In this document: positions 8,837 through 16,308 of the stretch, one piece after another | Numbering within the stretch: position 1 is the first letter of the stretch | Layout: every line of letters starts with the position of its first letter | Assembly (NCBI GenBank): GCA_017462965.1 | Contig: JAFTQC010000063.1 | Coordinates: forward strand, 1-37,122 | DNA length: 37,122 nt | Direction of reading: 5' to 3' | Source of the DNA: Clostridia bacterium | Lineage (GTDB): Bacteria > Bacillota > Clostridia > TANB77 > UBA1234 | Position numbers and translations under genes: made by a program | The notes under the pieces: model-generated | Database searches by the model: none | What the model was told of the DNA's origin: nothing | Seen by the model: the letters and a program-made list of their open reading frames with translations, nothing else

Positions 8837-10546
8837 ATGAATATCAATATTTTTCAAGAATTCAAAAAAATTTATAAAGTAGCAAAAAAAGAATTTAATA
8901 TAAAACTTATTGTTTCTATTATTCTTCGTGGTATTCTTCTTGTTATTCCAGTAATTTTTAGCGAAGTGGTTAACTTAGCTACAGAAGGAGACTATAATAA
9001 AGCATTACTTTATACAGGAATTTCTATCGGTGTCGTTATTTTATATAGATTATCTGAATGTGTAAGTCAAAAAACTTTTTATAATTTATATGACAGACTT
9101 TATCATTACTACAATTCTAAAGGTATTGATAAAACAAATGATAATTCTATTTTTAGTTTGTCACGTTTTAATCTTGGCCAGTATACAAATATGCTAACTA
9201 CTGATGTAGATATTATTTCTGCATTCTTTGCAAATGGTGTTTTAAGAGTAGTCCAATTGCTAGAGTTTTTGGTTATTTATGCTTACTTTTTTTCTTTAGA
9301 TATTATCTTATTTATAACAGCTGTGGTTGTTTCTATTGTTGTTGTTTTAATTATTCCTTCTGTAAGTAAAAAAATAGAATTATACAATAGTAATAAGAAA
9401 CTAGAGCTTGATAAACTTACAGTTTCTATTCACGAATATTTTAAGAATATAAAAGACATTAAATGTTTTAATATTTTCGATAAAATTGCTCCAAACACCA
9501 AGAACCAAACAAAGAAGTTTTTGGATGCTAATTCAAAGTATAATGTTAGATATTATTGTAATAACCAGTTGTTTTTGTTGGTATTTGAAATTTTCAGAAT
9601 GTTATCTGTTGGATATGGAATTTTCTTAATAACTAAAGGTCACCTTGAAATCGGCGCTCTTCTAATTATTTATAACTATTATCAAAAAATCATTGATAAT
9701 TTTTCTACAATTCTTACAATAAGTGTTGAGTATACCAATTTAAAAGTTTCACTTGAAAGATTTAATCATTTGGTTGAATATGTAACACCTAAAAAAGATA
9801 TTAAATCTACGACTGAATATATGAATGAAGGTAAAATTGTATTTCAAGATATTTTATATGGATATAAAAATGATCCTACTTTAAAAAATGTTTCTCTTGA
9901 AATTATGCCGAATTCTCTTACTGCCATAACTGGTAAAGCTAACACCGGCAAAACTGGTATTTTCGATTTACTTTTAAAACTAAACCGACAACATTATGGT
10001 AATATTTTTATTGACGATGTGAATATTGCTGATATTCCTGATAATGAGTATTTTTCTAATATTTCTTTACTTAGGAAAAATCCTTTGTTATTTTCAATGT
10101 CTATTAAAGACAATCTTTTCTTGGTTGAAAATGATGAAAATAAAATAGTTGAAGTTTGTACGGCACTTGGAATTCACGATGAAATTATTAGATTGAAGCA
10201 AGGATACGATACTATAATTAGTGAAAATGACGGAGTTTCTTCTTCACTTAAGCAATTGATAGCAATTGCTAGAACAATATTAAAAGACTCTAAAATAATG
10301 CTTTTTGATGAGGCTTTAATTGGACTTGATGATGAGCAACAAAATAAGGTTCTAAAATTACTTTTAGCGACAAAAAATTTAGGTCATACAGTTGTCATGA
10401 TTTCTCACGATAAAAACGTTTTAAAAGACGCCGATCATATTATAGTTATGGATAATAAGCAAGTAATTGAGTCTGGTACATTAAAGGAATTAATAGAAAT
10501 AAAAGGAACGTATTACACACTTTTTGAAAAGAATACTGAAGCTTAA
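8837..10546 (+). CDS. ABC exporter-type half-transporter with degenerate ATPase motifs
   Basis: An N-terminal six-helix-type membrane domain (about residues 15-310) is fused to a nucleotide-binding domain. Walker A is GKANTGKT (366-373), Walker B LFDEA (Asp491, Glu492) and the switch His524 is in ISHD. The signature usually read LSGGQ is VSSSLKQ (467-473), and the Q-loop glutamine seems replaced (LLRKNPLLF). The start at 8837 follows AAAGGAGATG, and an ATG ten codons earlier lacks a ribosome site. It is the only gene of its orientation here and has no partner half-transporter, so it would act as a homodimer or be catalytically impaired. The substrate is unknown. Confidence 0.85.
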   Translation: MNINIFQEFKKIYKVAKKEFNIKLIVSIILRGILLVIPVIFSEVVNLATEGDYNKALLYTGISIGVVILYRLSECVSQKTFYNLYDRLYHYYNSKGIDKTNDNSIFSLSRFNLGQYTNMLTTDVDIISAFFANGVLRVVQLLEFLVIYAYFFSLDIILFITAVVVSIVVVLIIPSVSKKIELYNSNKKLELDKLTVSIHEYFKNIKDIKCFNIFDKIAPNTKNQTKKFLDANSKYNVRYYCNNQLFLLVFEIFRMLSVGYGIFLITKGHLEIGALLIIYNYYQKIIDNFSTILTISVEYTNLKVSLERFNHLVEYVTPKKDIKSTTEYMNEGKIVFQDILYGYKNDPTLKNVSLEIMPNSLTAITGKANTGKTGIFDLLLKLNRQHYGNIFIDDVNIADIPDNEYFSNISLLRKNPLLFSMSIKDNLFLVENDENKIVEVCTALGIHDEIIRLKQGYDTIISENDGVSSSLKQLIAIARTILKDSKIMLFDEALIGLDDEQQNKVLKLLLATKNLGHTVVMISHDKNVLKDADHIIVMDNKQVIESGTLKELIEIKGTYYTLFEKNTEA

Positions 10547-10551
10547 AATAT

Positions 10552-10605
10552 GAGAGAAGAAATCGTCCATTTGATGGACGTCCCCTGTGGACGATTTCTT
10601 CTCTC
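10552..10605. repeat. Inverted repeat, GGGAC/GTCCC palindrome family, copy 2
   Basis: Perfect 18-base arms (10552-10569 and 10588-10605) enclose an 18-base loop that itself holds the palindrome GGACGTCC followed by CCTG. It fills the gap between the convergent ABC-exporter and upp genes. A T-rich stretch follows on the plus strand, so it could also act as the exporter terminator. Bases 10560-10585 match 26833-26858 with one difference. Confidence 0.9.
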
Positions 10606-10614
10606 TGTTTTTGT

Positions 10615-11241
10615 TTATTTGGTTCCGAATATTCTATCGCCAGCATCTCCAAGTCCTGGAACTATATATCCGTTTTCATTTAATCGATTGTCTATTGAGG
10701 CACAATAAATTTGCACGTCTGGATGTTCTCTTTCTACTCTTGCTATTCCTTCTGGAGCAGCAATTATAGCTAAAAATTTTATTTTCTTTACACCACTCTT
10801 TTTTATTTGTGCTATTGCATCTACAGCAGATCCTCCTGTTGCAAGCATAGGATCTAATAATATGACTTCTCTTTTTTCAATATCTGTTGGTACTTTAAAA
10901 TAATATGGTATTGGTTCTAATGTTTCTTCGTTTCTGTACATACCTATATGTCCGATTTTAGCGTTAGGTATCATATTTAATACTCCGTCTACCATACTAA
11001 GTCCCGCTCTTAATATTGGTACAAATGCATACTGGTTTTCATCAAGTCTTTTTTCTATAGTTGTTGTCATTGGTGTTTCAACTTCAACTTCTTTTAACGT
11101 TGCGTCTCTTGTAGCCTCATAACACATTATTGTAGCAATCTCACCTGCAAGTTCTCTAAATTCTTTTGTTCCAGTATTTTTGTCCCTTAAAATTGATAGT
11201 TTGTGTAATAATAATGGATGGTCTAAAACTATTGTTTTCAT
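10615..11241 (-). CDS. upp: Uracil phosphoribosyltransferase
   Basis: Pyrimidine salvage enzyme converting uracil and PRPP to UMP in the cytosol. Recognised by length (208 residues) and motifs: [15 protein letters not shown], the [11 protein letters not shown] loop, the PRPP-binding sequence [16 protein letters not shown] and the uracil-binding end [27 protein letters not shown] precedes the ATG. It is monocistronic here, flanked by the palindrome at 10552-10605 and a gap of about 120 bases upstream. Confidence 0.98.
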   Translation of the reverse strand: MKTIVLDHPLLLHKLSILRDKNTGTKEFRELAGEIATIMCYEATRDATLKEVEVETPMTTTIEKRLDENQYAFVPILRAGLSMVDGVLNMIPNAKIGHIGMYRNEETLEPIPYYFKVPTDIEKREVILLDPMLATGGSAVDAIAQIKKSGVKKIKFLAIIAAPEGIARVEREHPDVQIYCASIDNRLNENGYIVPGLGDAGDRIFGTK

Positions 11242-11362
11242 AGATATCCTCCTTTTTCTTTTATATAAAAGTCATTATTTTATGTATTTATCTTTAAATA
11301 AAATAATATCCCATATTATTTAAAATTTCTATCTATTTATCAAATTTATAAATAATAAAAAA

Positions 11363-11379
11363 AGCCGGTAGCACCGGCT
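11363..11379 (-). terminator. terminator after the NlpC/P60-like gene
   Basis: GC-rich stem AGCCGGT/ACCGGCT (11363-11369, 11373-11379) followed on the minus strand by a run of T. It begins 4 bases beyond the stop codon at 11384. Confidence 0.92.
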
Positions 11380-11383
11380 TGTA

Positions 11384-11941
11384 TCATGGAATTCTGAGTG
11401 CATACTTGCTCTTTTGGAAATAGCCTTCAGAAATAATCGTTACTTCGTCCTGAATCGACTCATCTCCTCCAGCATTATACACATACCGTCTTCCATCTCC
11501 ATCGGTTCCCGCATAAATGTGTACATGTCCGTTGTAGCACATTATGTCGCCGGGTTCCAATTCGTGATTGGTAATTACCTTCCATTCAGATGTTATATCT
11601 GCCATATCTGGGGTTTGCTTATTAGCTAATGCTTTTGCCACCTTCATAAACCAAGCAGAGTCTCTGGATAGATTAAAATCACCACCTGTATACTCATAAA
11701 GACACCAGCTCACATAACTTGAACAATCAACCCTTTTGTTACCTTCACGATCGAGAGGCAGTTCTACACCCTTGGAGTAATAAAAATCGTTCTCTCGAAT
11801 ATAATCATGGCATTCAAGGGCGATTCCTAAAAAAGGATCGTTGTCCGCAAGTACAACTGCATTACCTATACGAGTCACCGACATAATAACACCTACTACA
11901 GCAAGCGCCACCAAAGTTCGAATCCGAATTACATTCTTCAT
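11384..11941 (-). CDS. Secreted NlpC/P60-like cysteine hydrolase
   Basis: A 185-residue protein with an N-terminal signal-like hydrophobic segment (about residues 8-32, ending near AVVLA). The core resembles NlpC/P60/CHAP cysteine hydrolases that cut cell-wall peptides: the nucleophile would be Cys in RVDCSSYVSWCLYEY, and the histidine region is EPGDIMCYNGHVHIYAG followed by YVYNAGG. AGGAGG lies about 10 bases before the ATG. Its codon use (CGN arginine, CTG/CTC leucine, GCG) differs visibly from the AT-rich, AGA-using neighbours, and it has its own strong terminator, consistent with recent transfer. The exact substrate and family assignment are inferred from motifs only. Confidence 0.75.
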   Translation of the reverse strand: MKNVIRIRTLVALAVVGVIMSVTRIGNAVVLADNDPFLGIALECHDYIRENDFYYSKGVELPLDREGNKRVDCSSYVSWCLYEYTGGDFNLSRDSAWFMKVAKALANKQTPDMADITSEWKVITNHELEPGDIMCYNGHVHIYAGTDGDGRRYVYNAGGDESIQDEVTIISEGYFQKSKYALRIP

Positions 11942-12040
11942 CCTTCAAAAACCTCCTCAAAATTGATTCGCTAATATTATACCATAAATTTACATAATAT
12001 ACAATTACAATATCTTATGTAATCTATTACGAAACAAAAA

Positions 12041-12059
12041 AATCGGATATATTCCGATT
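12041..12059 (-). terminator. terminator after the rRNA methyltransferase gene
   Basis: Stem AATCGGA/TCCGATT (12041-12047, 12053-12059) is followed on the minus strand by a run of seven T. It begins directly after the stop codon at 12061. Confidence 0.88.
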
Positions 12060-12060
12060 T

Positions 12061-12969
12061 TTATCTTAATTTTTTTAATTTAGCTACAAAAAACCCCTCA
12101 TAAAGTTCAGTTGGACAAACACATATCGTACCTTCTAGTTGTACAGGTAATATTGGAATGCCTTCAAAATCGGATAAGCTAATTGGTACAACTTCTACAG
12201 TTCCTTTTTTCAGCAATTCTTTTAAATATCCTTCATTTTCTTCCTCTAAAATTGAACAAGTTGAGTATATTAATTCATTTCCAACCTTTATAAGTTTAAG
12301 AGCTTTATCTAGTAATTCTTTTTGCACTTTTACAGATCTATTAATTAACTCTTCTGAAAAGCTCTGCATTACTTTAGCATTTTGTGTTTCTAAAGTACCA
12401 CTACCACTGCATGGGGCATCTAACAATATTTTATCAAATGAGAAAAAATCATCTAATTTTCTTGCATCTTGTGCTAGAATTCCTATACGCGTCGCTCCCT
12501 GTTTTTCAATGTTATACTTAAGACGCTCTGAACGTATTTTGTTTTTTTCACACGCCGTAATATGTGCCTTACCATTAGAAATACTATACATTTGAGTTGT
12601 TTTGCCTCCTGGTGCAGCCGCCATATCTAATATGTTCTCATTTTCTTTTGGATTTAAAATTATCGCAGGAATCATTGAAGATAGGCTTTGTAAATAGATT
12701 TTTCCTTCACTATATATATTCATTTCACTTATTTTATTCTCCACAGCATTTTCAAGTATCAAAGCATTTTCATACCAATCTACTTTTGAATATTTTATAT
12801 TCGCCTCATCCAATGCATTACAAACTTCGTCAATGTTTGATTTTATAGAGTTCACTCGAATAGTCGTTTTTCTATCACATTCATATCCTTTTAATATTTT
12901 ATCTGTGATATCTTTTCCGTATTGTATTTCTAATTTTTTTATTAAAAATTCTGGAATTTTTTCGTTCAT
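12061..12969 (-). CDS. 16S rRNA cytosine-5 methyltransferase, RsmB/RsmF (NOL1/NOP2/Sun) family
   Basis: S-adenosylmethionine-dependent RNA m5C methyltransferase. Motif I is ILDMAAAPGGKTTQM. Motif IV is DAPCSGSG with its conserved cysteine near residue 187, and motif VI is YSTCSILEEENE with the catalytic cysteine near residue 236. Both cysteines needed for the covalent mechanism are present. The 302-residue protein has the N-terminal RsmF-like part (RVNSIKSN) but no NusB-like domain and no extended C-terminal PUA-like domain, so it is nearer to RsmF/YebU-type or short Nop2-like enzymes than to RsmB. The exact target cytosine cannot be told. Confidence 0.9.
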   Translation of the reverse strand: MNEKIPEFLIKKLEIQYGKDITDKILKGYECDRKTTIRVNSIKSNIDEVCNALDEANIKYSKVDWYENALILENAVENKISEMNIYSEGKIYLQSLSSMIPAIILNPKENENILDMAAAPGGKTTQMYSISNGKAHITACEKNKIRSERLKYNIEKQGATRIGILAQDARKLDDFFSFDKILLDAPCSGSGTLETQNAKVMQSFSEELINRSVKVQKELLDKALKLIKVGNELIYSTCSILEEENEGYLKELLKKGTVEVVPISLSDFEGIPILPVQLEGTICVCPTELYEGFFVAKLKKLR

Positions 12970-13052
12970 TTTTTACTCCTTTTCTACTTATTTCAGCCAT
13001 TTACGACTATATGATAACATTTTTATCTCCTTTTGACAATCTTATATTCAGG

Positions 13053-13081
13053 TTGACAAAATACCTTTTTTTGGATATAAT
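13053..13081 (+). promoter_or_regulatory. strong consensus promoter for a small plus-strand gene
   Basis: Perfect TTGACA (13053-13058), 17-base spacer and perfect TATAAT (13076-13081) on the plus strand. The expected start point is about 75 bases before the small ORF at 13162. No other gene follows in this direction before the terminator at 13344-13375. Confidence 0.9.
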
Positions 13082-13161
13082 AAGAATGGTTGAAGATCGA
13101 AAAAGCAAGTCACAATATATGTTTACAATCCTTTAATATTAATGAAAAGGAGGATATTTAC

Positions 13162-13330
13162 ATGTCTAGAGAAGAAAAATTTAGATTTGATGTAGAAAAC
13201 ATAAGAAAAGATTTAGCTGGACGTAACATTGTTTGTCGGAGATTCTGACATAAGACTTTTAAGAGGCTATTATAATGGTGAAGTTACTTTTACAGAGTTA
13301 ACTTTCTTAATTAACAAGACTCTTGCTTAA
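13162..13330 (+). pseudogene. Small gene with an interrupted frame (frameshift or recoding)
   Basis: The ATG at 13162 follows a very strong ribosome site (AAAGGAGGAT, 8-base spacing). The first frame reads MSREEKFRFDVENIRKDLAG and stops at TGA 13246-13248 after 28 codons. The +1 frame is open across that stop and reads VGDSDIRLLRGYYNGEVTFT, then ends in LINKTLA with TAA at 13328-13330. The join would give a protein of about 55 residues. The stop context is TGA followed by C, as at the prfB recoding site, but the preceding TTC is not the usual slippery CTT. With its consensus promoter and strong terminator the locus looks like an intact transcription unit. I do not recognise the protein. It may be a recent frameshift mutation, a sequencing error or programmed +1 frameshifting. 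Confidence 0.7.
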
Positions 13331-13343
13331 TTACAAAATAAAG

Positions 13344-13375
13344 AAGCGAGCCATATTTGTGCATATGGCTCGCTT
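13344..13375 (+). terminator. terminator of the small plus-strand gene
   Basis: Perfect 13-base stem (13344-13356 with 13363-13375) with a 6-base loop, followed on the plus strand by TTT within a five-T run. It ends 13 bases before the stop of the convergent gene at 13388. The T-tract on the other strand is weak. Confidence 0.92.
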
Positions 13376-13387
13376 TTTGACTTTGTA

Positions 13388-13855
13388 TCAATTGAGAAAA
13401 CGCTTATCTGTAGGGTTAGACACAGGAATTGCTTGCATAGCATCAAGCTGTGCTGCGAAGTTAGTAAAAGAATCCCGAAGCGCATCAATTATATGTTTGA
13501 TGTTTTCAGGAGTAACGAATTGAATGATGAGCTCATCAAAGGACGTATCTTCCTCGTAAAGCCAGAGATTAAGACAATTGCGCAAAATGTTATTAGCAAG
13601 GTTGATAGAAAGATTCTTCCATAGTTTCTCCGGTTCCACGACTGCCAAGAAGAAATCTCTTTTCTTGGCACTCACATTCATTGCCAGAATCGCACAATGT
13701 TGTACAAGTCTCTCGTCAAAGTATCTCTGAACTTCTTCCGTCTGTAAAACGTTCTCTATATGCTTGCCGAGATTCCCCCGTTTAAGCCGTGTAACGAGCA
13801 TCCTAGAATCAATTTGGATTCTCGTTTGGAAGTCATCCTTGATACGATTATCCAT
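13388..13855 (-). CDS. Unknown protein with atypical codon use
   Basis: The start is set at 13855 because GGAGGAG lies 7 bases upstream of this ATG; the frame is open further back without a ribosome site. The 155-residue product is predicted soluble and mostly helical, beginning MDNRIKDDFQTRIQID. I see no catalytic motif, signal peptide or membrane segment, and I do not recognise a family. Codons such as CGG, CTC, CTG, GCG and GGG, plus frequent ATC/AAC, contrast with the surrounding AT-rich genes. The same trait is seen in the hydrolase gene at 11384-11941, so the two may share a foreign origin. Confidence 0.8.
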   Translation of the reverse strand: MDNRIKDDFQTRIQIDSRMLVTRLKRGNLGKHIENVLQTEEVQRYFDERLVQHCAILAMNVSAKKRDFFLAVVEPEKLWKNLSINLANNILRNCLNLWLYEEDTSFDELIIQFVTPENIKHIIDALRDSFTNFAAQLDAMQAIPVSNPTDKRFLN

Positions 13856-13957
13856 GTAATCTCCTCCCAATCCTATAATTTCTGATTTCCTTCTAGCAGA
13901 TGTTATCACAAAAATGTTTATTTTTCAACATTTTAAGCGTAGTTTTATGTTAATCTT

Positions 13958-14788
13958 CTATTTTAAAATCTGCATAGCATCCATTGTATTCCCTTTTTCA
14001 TCTATAATTTCAAAGTGTACATGCGCCCCTTCTTTAGATTCAAAACCAAATCCTTCGCCAATTCCAGAGATTATTTCACTCTTTTTTACTTCTTTGCCAA
14101 CATATACCATATCTAATGTAGATAAGTTAGAATATACTGTTTTGTATCCATTTTCATGGGAAATTATTATTGTATTTCCATATCTAGGATCCATTTTTAT
14201 GCTCTCTACAACTCCGTCTTCAGAAGCTTTTACTGGGGTAGCAGCGTCTGCTTTTATATCAATCCCATCATGTGTAATCCATTCTTGTAAAGTTTCAGAA
14301 TAAACTAACTTCTCCTTTGCATACTCCAATATTACATCTCCACTCACAGGATAATTAAAAGCAAAAGTCTTTTTTTCTTCTATTTTTTCTTCTTTCTTCT
14401 CTTCAAATTTATTTTCTTGAGTAATTTCTACTTTCTCACTTCTTGTTTCAACTACAAGATTTTCTTCACTATCGTCTATATCGTTTAATCTTTCGTCAAC
14501 ATTTATATTTTTATATATTTGTCTTTCTTCAAGATTTTTATACTCAGTTTCTTTAGCTGTATTTTCTGTATTTTCATAATTTGTTATTGGTTCATCTCCA
14601 ATATATACTTTTACATTCCCCATTGTTTTGGCTACTTCATTATTCATTTTATCATTAACGTTCTTATAATCTACATCTTGTGAATAAAAATTCAATGTTA
14701 TAAAAAAAGATAATACTCCTGCAGTTAAAGCTCCCATTCCCATCAATATTTCACTTATATGATTTTTAAAAAATTTTTTCAAACTCAT
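13958..14788 (-). CDS. Membrane-anchored M23 peptidase, SpoIIQ-like
   Basis: A short cytoplasmic N-terminus and one transmembrane helix (about residues 13-35) lead into a charged, Glu/Lys-rich linker and a C-terminal LytM/M23 domain. Both zinc-binding motifs are intact: HxxxD in HDGIDIKADAATPV and HxH in GAHVHFEIID. The architecture and size (276 residues) match SpoIIQ, the forespore membrane protein that pairs with SpoIIIAH during engulfment. The metal ligands are kept in clostridial SpoIIQ but lost in Bacillus. The start at 14788 follows GGAGGTG; an upstream ATG lacks a ribosome site. It could instead be a vegetative cell-wall endopeptidase. No spoIID lies beside it. Confidence 0.82.
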   Translation of the reverse strand: MSLKKFFKNHISEILMGMGALTAGVLSFFITLNFYSQDVDYKNVNDKMNNEVAKTMGNVKVYIGDEPITNYENTENTAKETEYKNLEERQIYKNINVDERLNDIDDSEENLVVETRSEKVEITQENKFEEKKEEKIEEKKTFAFNYPVSGDVILEYAKEKLVYSETLQEWITHDGIDIKADAATPVKASEDGVVESIKMDPRYGNTIIISHENGYKTVYSNLSTLDMVYVGKEVKKSEIISGIGEGFGFESKEGAHVHFEIIDEKGNTMDAMQILK

Positions 14789-14866
14789 GATAACACCTCC
14801 ACATTTTCTTAAAGGTATTATTTCCAAATTTTATTTTCTAATACATTTTTTGGAAGATGAAAAAAT

Positions 14867-14973
14867 GGAAATTGGGACGGTTCCTTTTTGGGACATGGGG
14901 ACGGGGCTTTTGTCCCGAAAATCGGCCTCGAAGCCCCGTCCCCATGTCCCAAAAAGGAACCGTCCCAATTTCC
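14867..14973. repeat. Long perfect palindrome, GGGAC/GTCCC family, copy 3
   Basis: Arms 14867-14909 and 14931-14973 are perfectly complementary over 43 bases around a 21-base loop. Each arm holds two successive modules, GGGACGGTTCCTTTTTGGGAC and ATGGGGACGGGGCTT-type. The loop still contains TGTCCCGA, as if derived from a third. It sits between the S-layer-homology gene and the SpoIIQ-like gene. The GC content is far above the surroundings. Confidence 0.95.
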
Positions 14974-14983
14974 AAATTCTTAT

Positions 14984-15835
14984 TTATTGGATAATTAATA
15001 TTATTATTTTTTCTTTATTTGAGTTTTGCGTTATAGCTTTTATCTTTACTTCCCCTGGCATAAAAGCTTCTATTAATAAACTCTCTTCATCAAATTCTAT
15101 AAATTCATCTCCGGATATCACTTCAAATTCAATATCGCCATCTTCCTCAGACGCAGTTGCTGCAAGCATGATAGTTTCTTGGCATTCAATTTCAAGAATG
15201 TCTTCTATTTCTATAAATTCTAATCCATATTTATTATGCTTCATGTAACCTATTGTAAATTCTAATGATTCTATTTCTTCATCCAAACCGCCTACACCTA
15301 TATAATTATATAATATTTTTACAAGTTCAGCTCGTGTCATGTTGTGCTTTGGTCTAATTTCATTATTTTCGTATCCTTCTATATATTCTGTATAAGTTAA
15401 AGATTTTATTGCAGGCATTGCCCATGCACTTATTTCATTTATGTCTTCATATTCAACATTACACTCTACAAAATCAACAGACATCAATCTAGCCAAAACA
15501 ACAAAGGCTTCTTCTCTTGTTATTAAATCTCTAGCATCTCCTACCGTTAAATATCCTTTTTCTTTTGCCATGTTCATGTTTGAAATTTCCCAATCTCCAC
15601 TAACACTATAACCCATGTATGAATTTATTATTTTGCAAAACTCTGCTCTTGTTATTTCATTATCTGGTCTAAACGTATTATCCTCATATCCTTCTACAAA
15701 ACCACTTTTTTCAAAATCAGATATTTTCTCCTCACACCAATGTGAATCAATATCAGAAAATGAAGCAAATGAAGTAGTTGAAAAAACAAACATATATATA
15801 CTAACAAGTAGCATTACTTTTATTAAATTTCTCAT
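14984..15835 (-). CDS. S-layer homology (SLH) domain surface protein
   Basis: A signal peptide (about residues 1-25, ending STTSFA) is followed by three SLH repeats starting near FSDIDSHWCEEKISDFEKSG, GDWEISNMNMAKEKGYLTVG and YEDINEISAWAMPAIKSL. Each ends in a TRAEF/TREEA/TRAEL-type motif. SLH triplets bind pyruvylated secondary cell-wall polymers, so the protein should be held at the cell surface. The C-terminal 100 or so residues are acidic, beta-rich and resemble an Ig-like/BIG2 fold (EVISGDEFIEFDEESLLIEA, GEVKIKA). The ligand or partner is unknown. AAGGGG precedes the ATG. Confidence 0.92.
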   Translation of the reverse strand: MRNLIKVMLLVSIYMFVFSTTSFASFSDIDSHWCEEKISDFEKSGFVEGYEDNTFRPDNEITRAEFCKIINSYMGYSVSGDWEISNMNMAKEKGYLTVGDARDLITREEAFVVLARLMSVDFVECNVEYEDINEISAWAMPAIKSLTYTEYIEGYENNEIRPKHNMTRAELVKILYNYIGVGGLDEEIESLEFTIGYMKHNKYGLEFIEIEDILEIECQETIMLAATASEEDGDIEFEVISGDEFIEFDEESLLIEAFMPGEVKIKAITQNSNKEKIIILIIQ

Positions 15836-16194
15836 AAATTACCCCTTTATTTTCATAAATTACATTAATTATTAACACATTTACTATTAAATAATATCAT
15901 TATATTTTTAAAACGCAACAAAAACAACTCTTTTTCTTAGGGAAATCTCAATTTGAGCATCTTTTTGTTTACTTTTTGGGATTATGTAAATACTAGGGAA
16001 ATAAGCATTTAGCATTTTCTAAGTTCAGCACTCTGAAAATGCCTCAAAAAATTTTAAAAAAAAAATTTTTTGATATTTTTTCATCAAATTCTACTCCCAC
16101 ATATCATTCAAAAACCGTTATTTCCGTAAGGTAAAACCTTCCAGCACTTTTTTGTCAAAAAGTATTGCATTTACCTTCTACTTATTATAAGATA
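15836..16194. other. AT-rich intergenic stretch with a small hairpin
   Basis: The gap lies between divergent genes. It holds near-repeats beginning TTAGGGAAATCT (about 15938) and CTAGGGAAATAA (about 15993). It also has a stem GCATTTTC/GAAAATGC (16012-16019 with 16035-16042) and an A/T block around 16045-16082. I see no credible ORF and no recognised riboswitch. Function unknown. Confidence 0.4.
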
Positions 16195-16223
16195 TTTACT
16201 TTTTATTTTCACAATGCTATAAT
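16195..16223 (+). promoter_or_regulatory. probable promoter of the metalloprotease-like gene
   Basis: TTTACT (16195-16200), 17-base spacer, perfect TATAAT (16218-16223), about 85 bases before the start codon at 16309. The -35 element matches consensus at four of six positions. Confidence 0.6.
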
Positions 16224-16308
16224 TATGTTAAAACAAAAGAAAAAACATTCCTATTTTAAATATGTTTTTCTAATTTATTTAAAATTTTTTCGAAAGGAGT
16301 TGGTAAGT

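Noticed and set aside
8660-8857. Minus-strand ORF of 65 codons upstream of the ABC exporter
   Set aside because: Lysine/isoleucine-rich translation of AT-rich DNA that overlaps the exporter start; no ribosome site or family resemblance.
15836-16308. Riboswitch (fluoride or cyclic-di-GMP type) upstream of the metalloprotease-like gene
   Set aside because: The gap contains a small stem and near-repeats but none of the conserved core sequences of those riboswitches.
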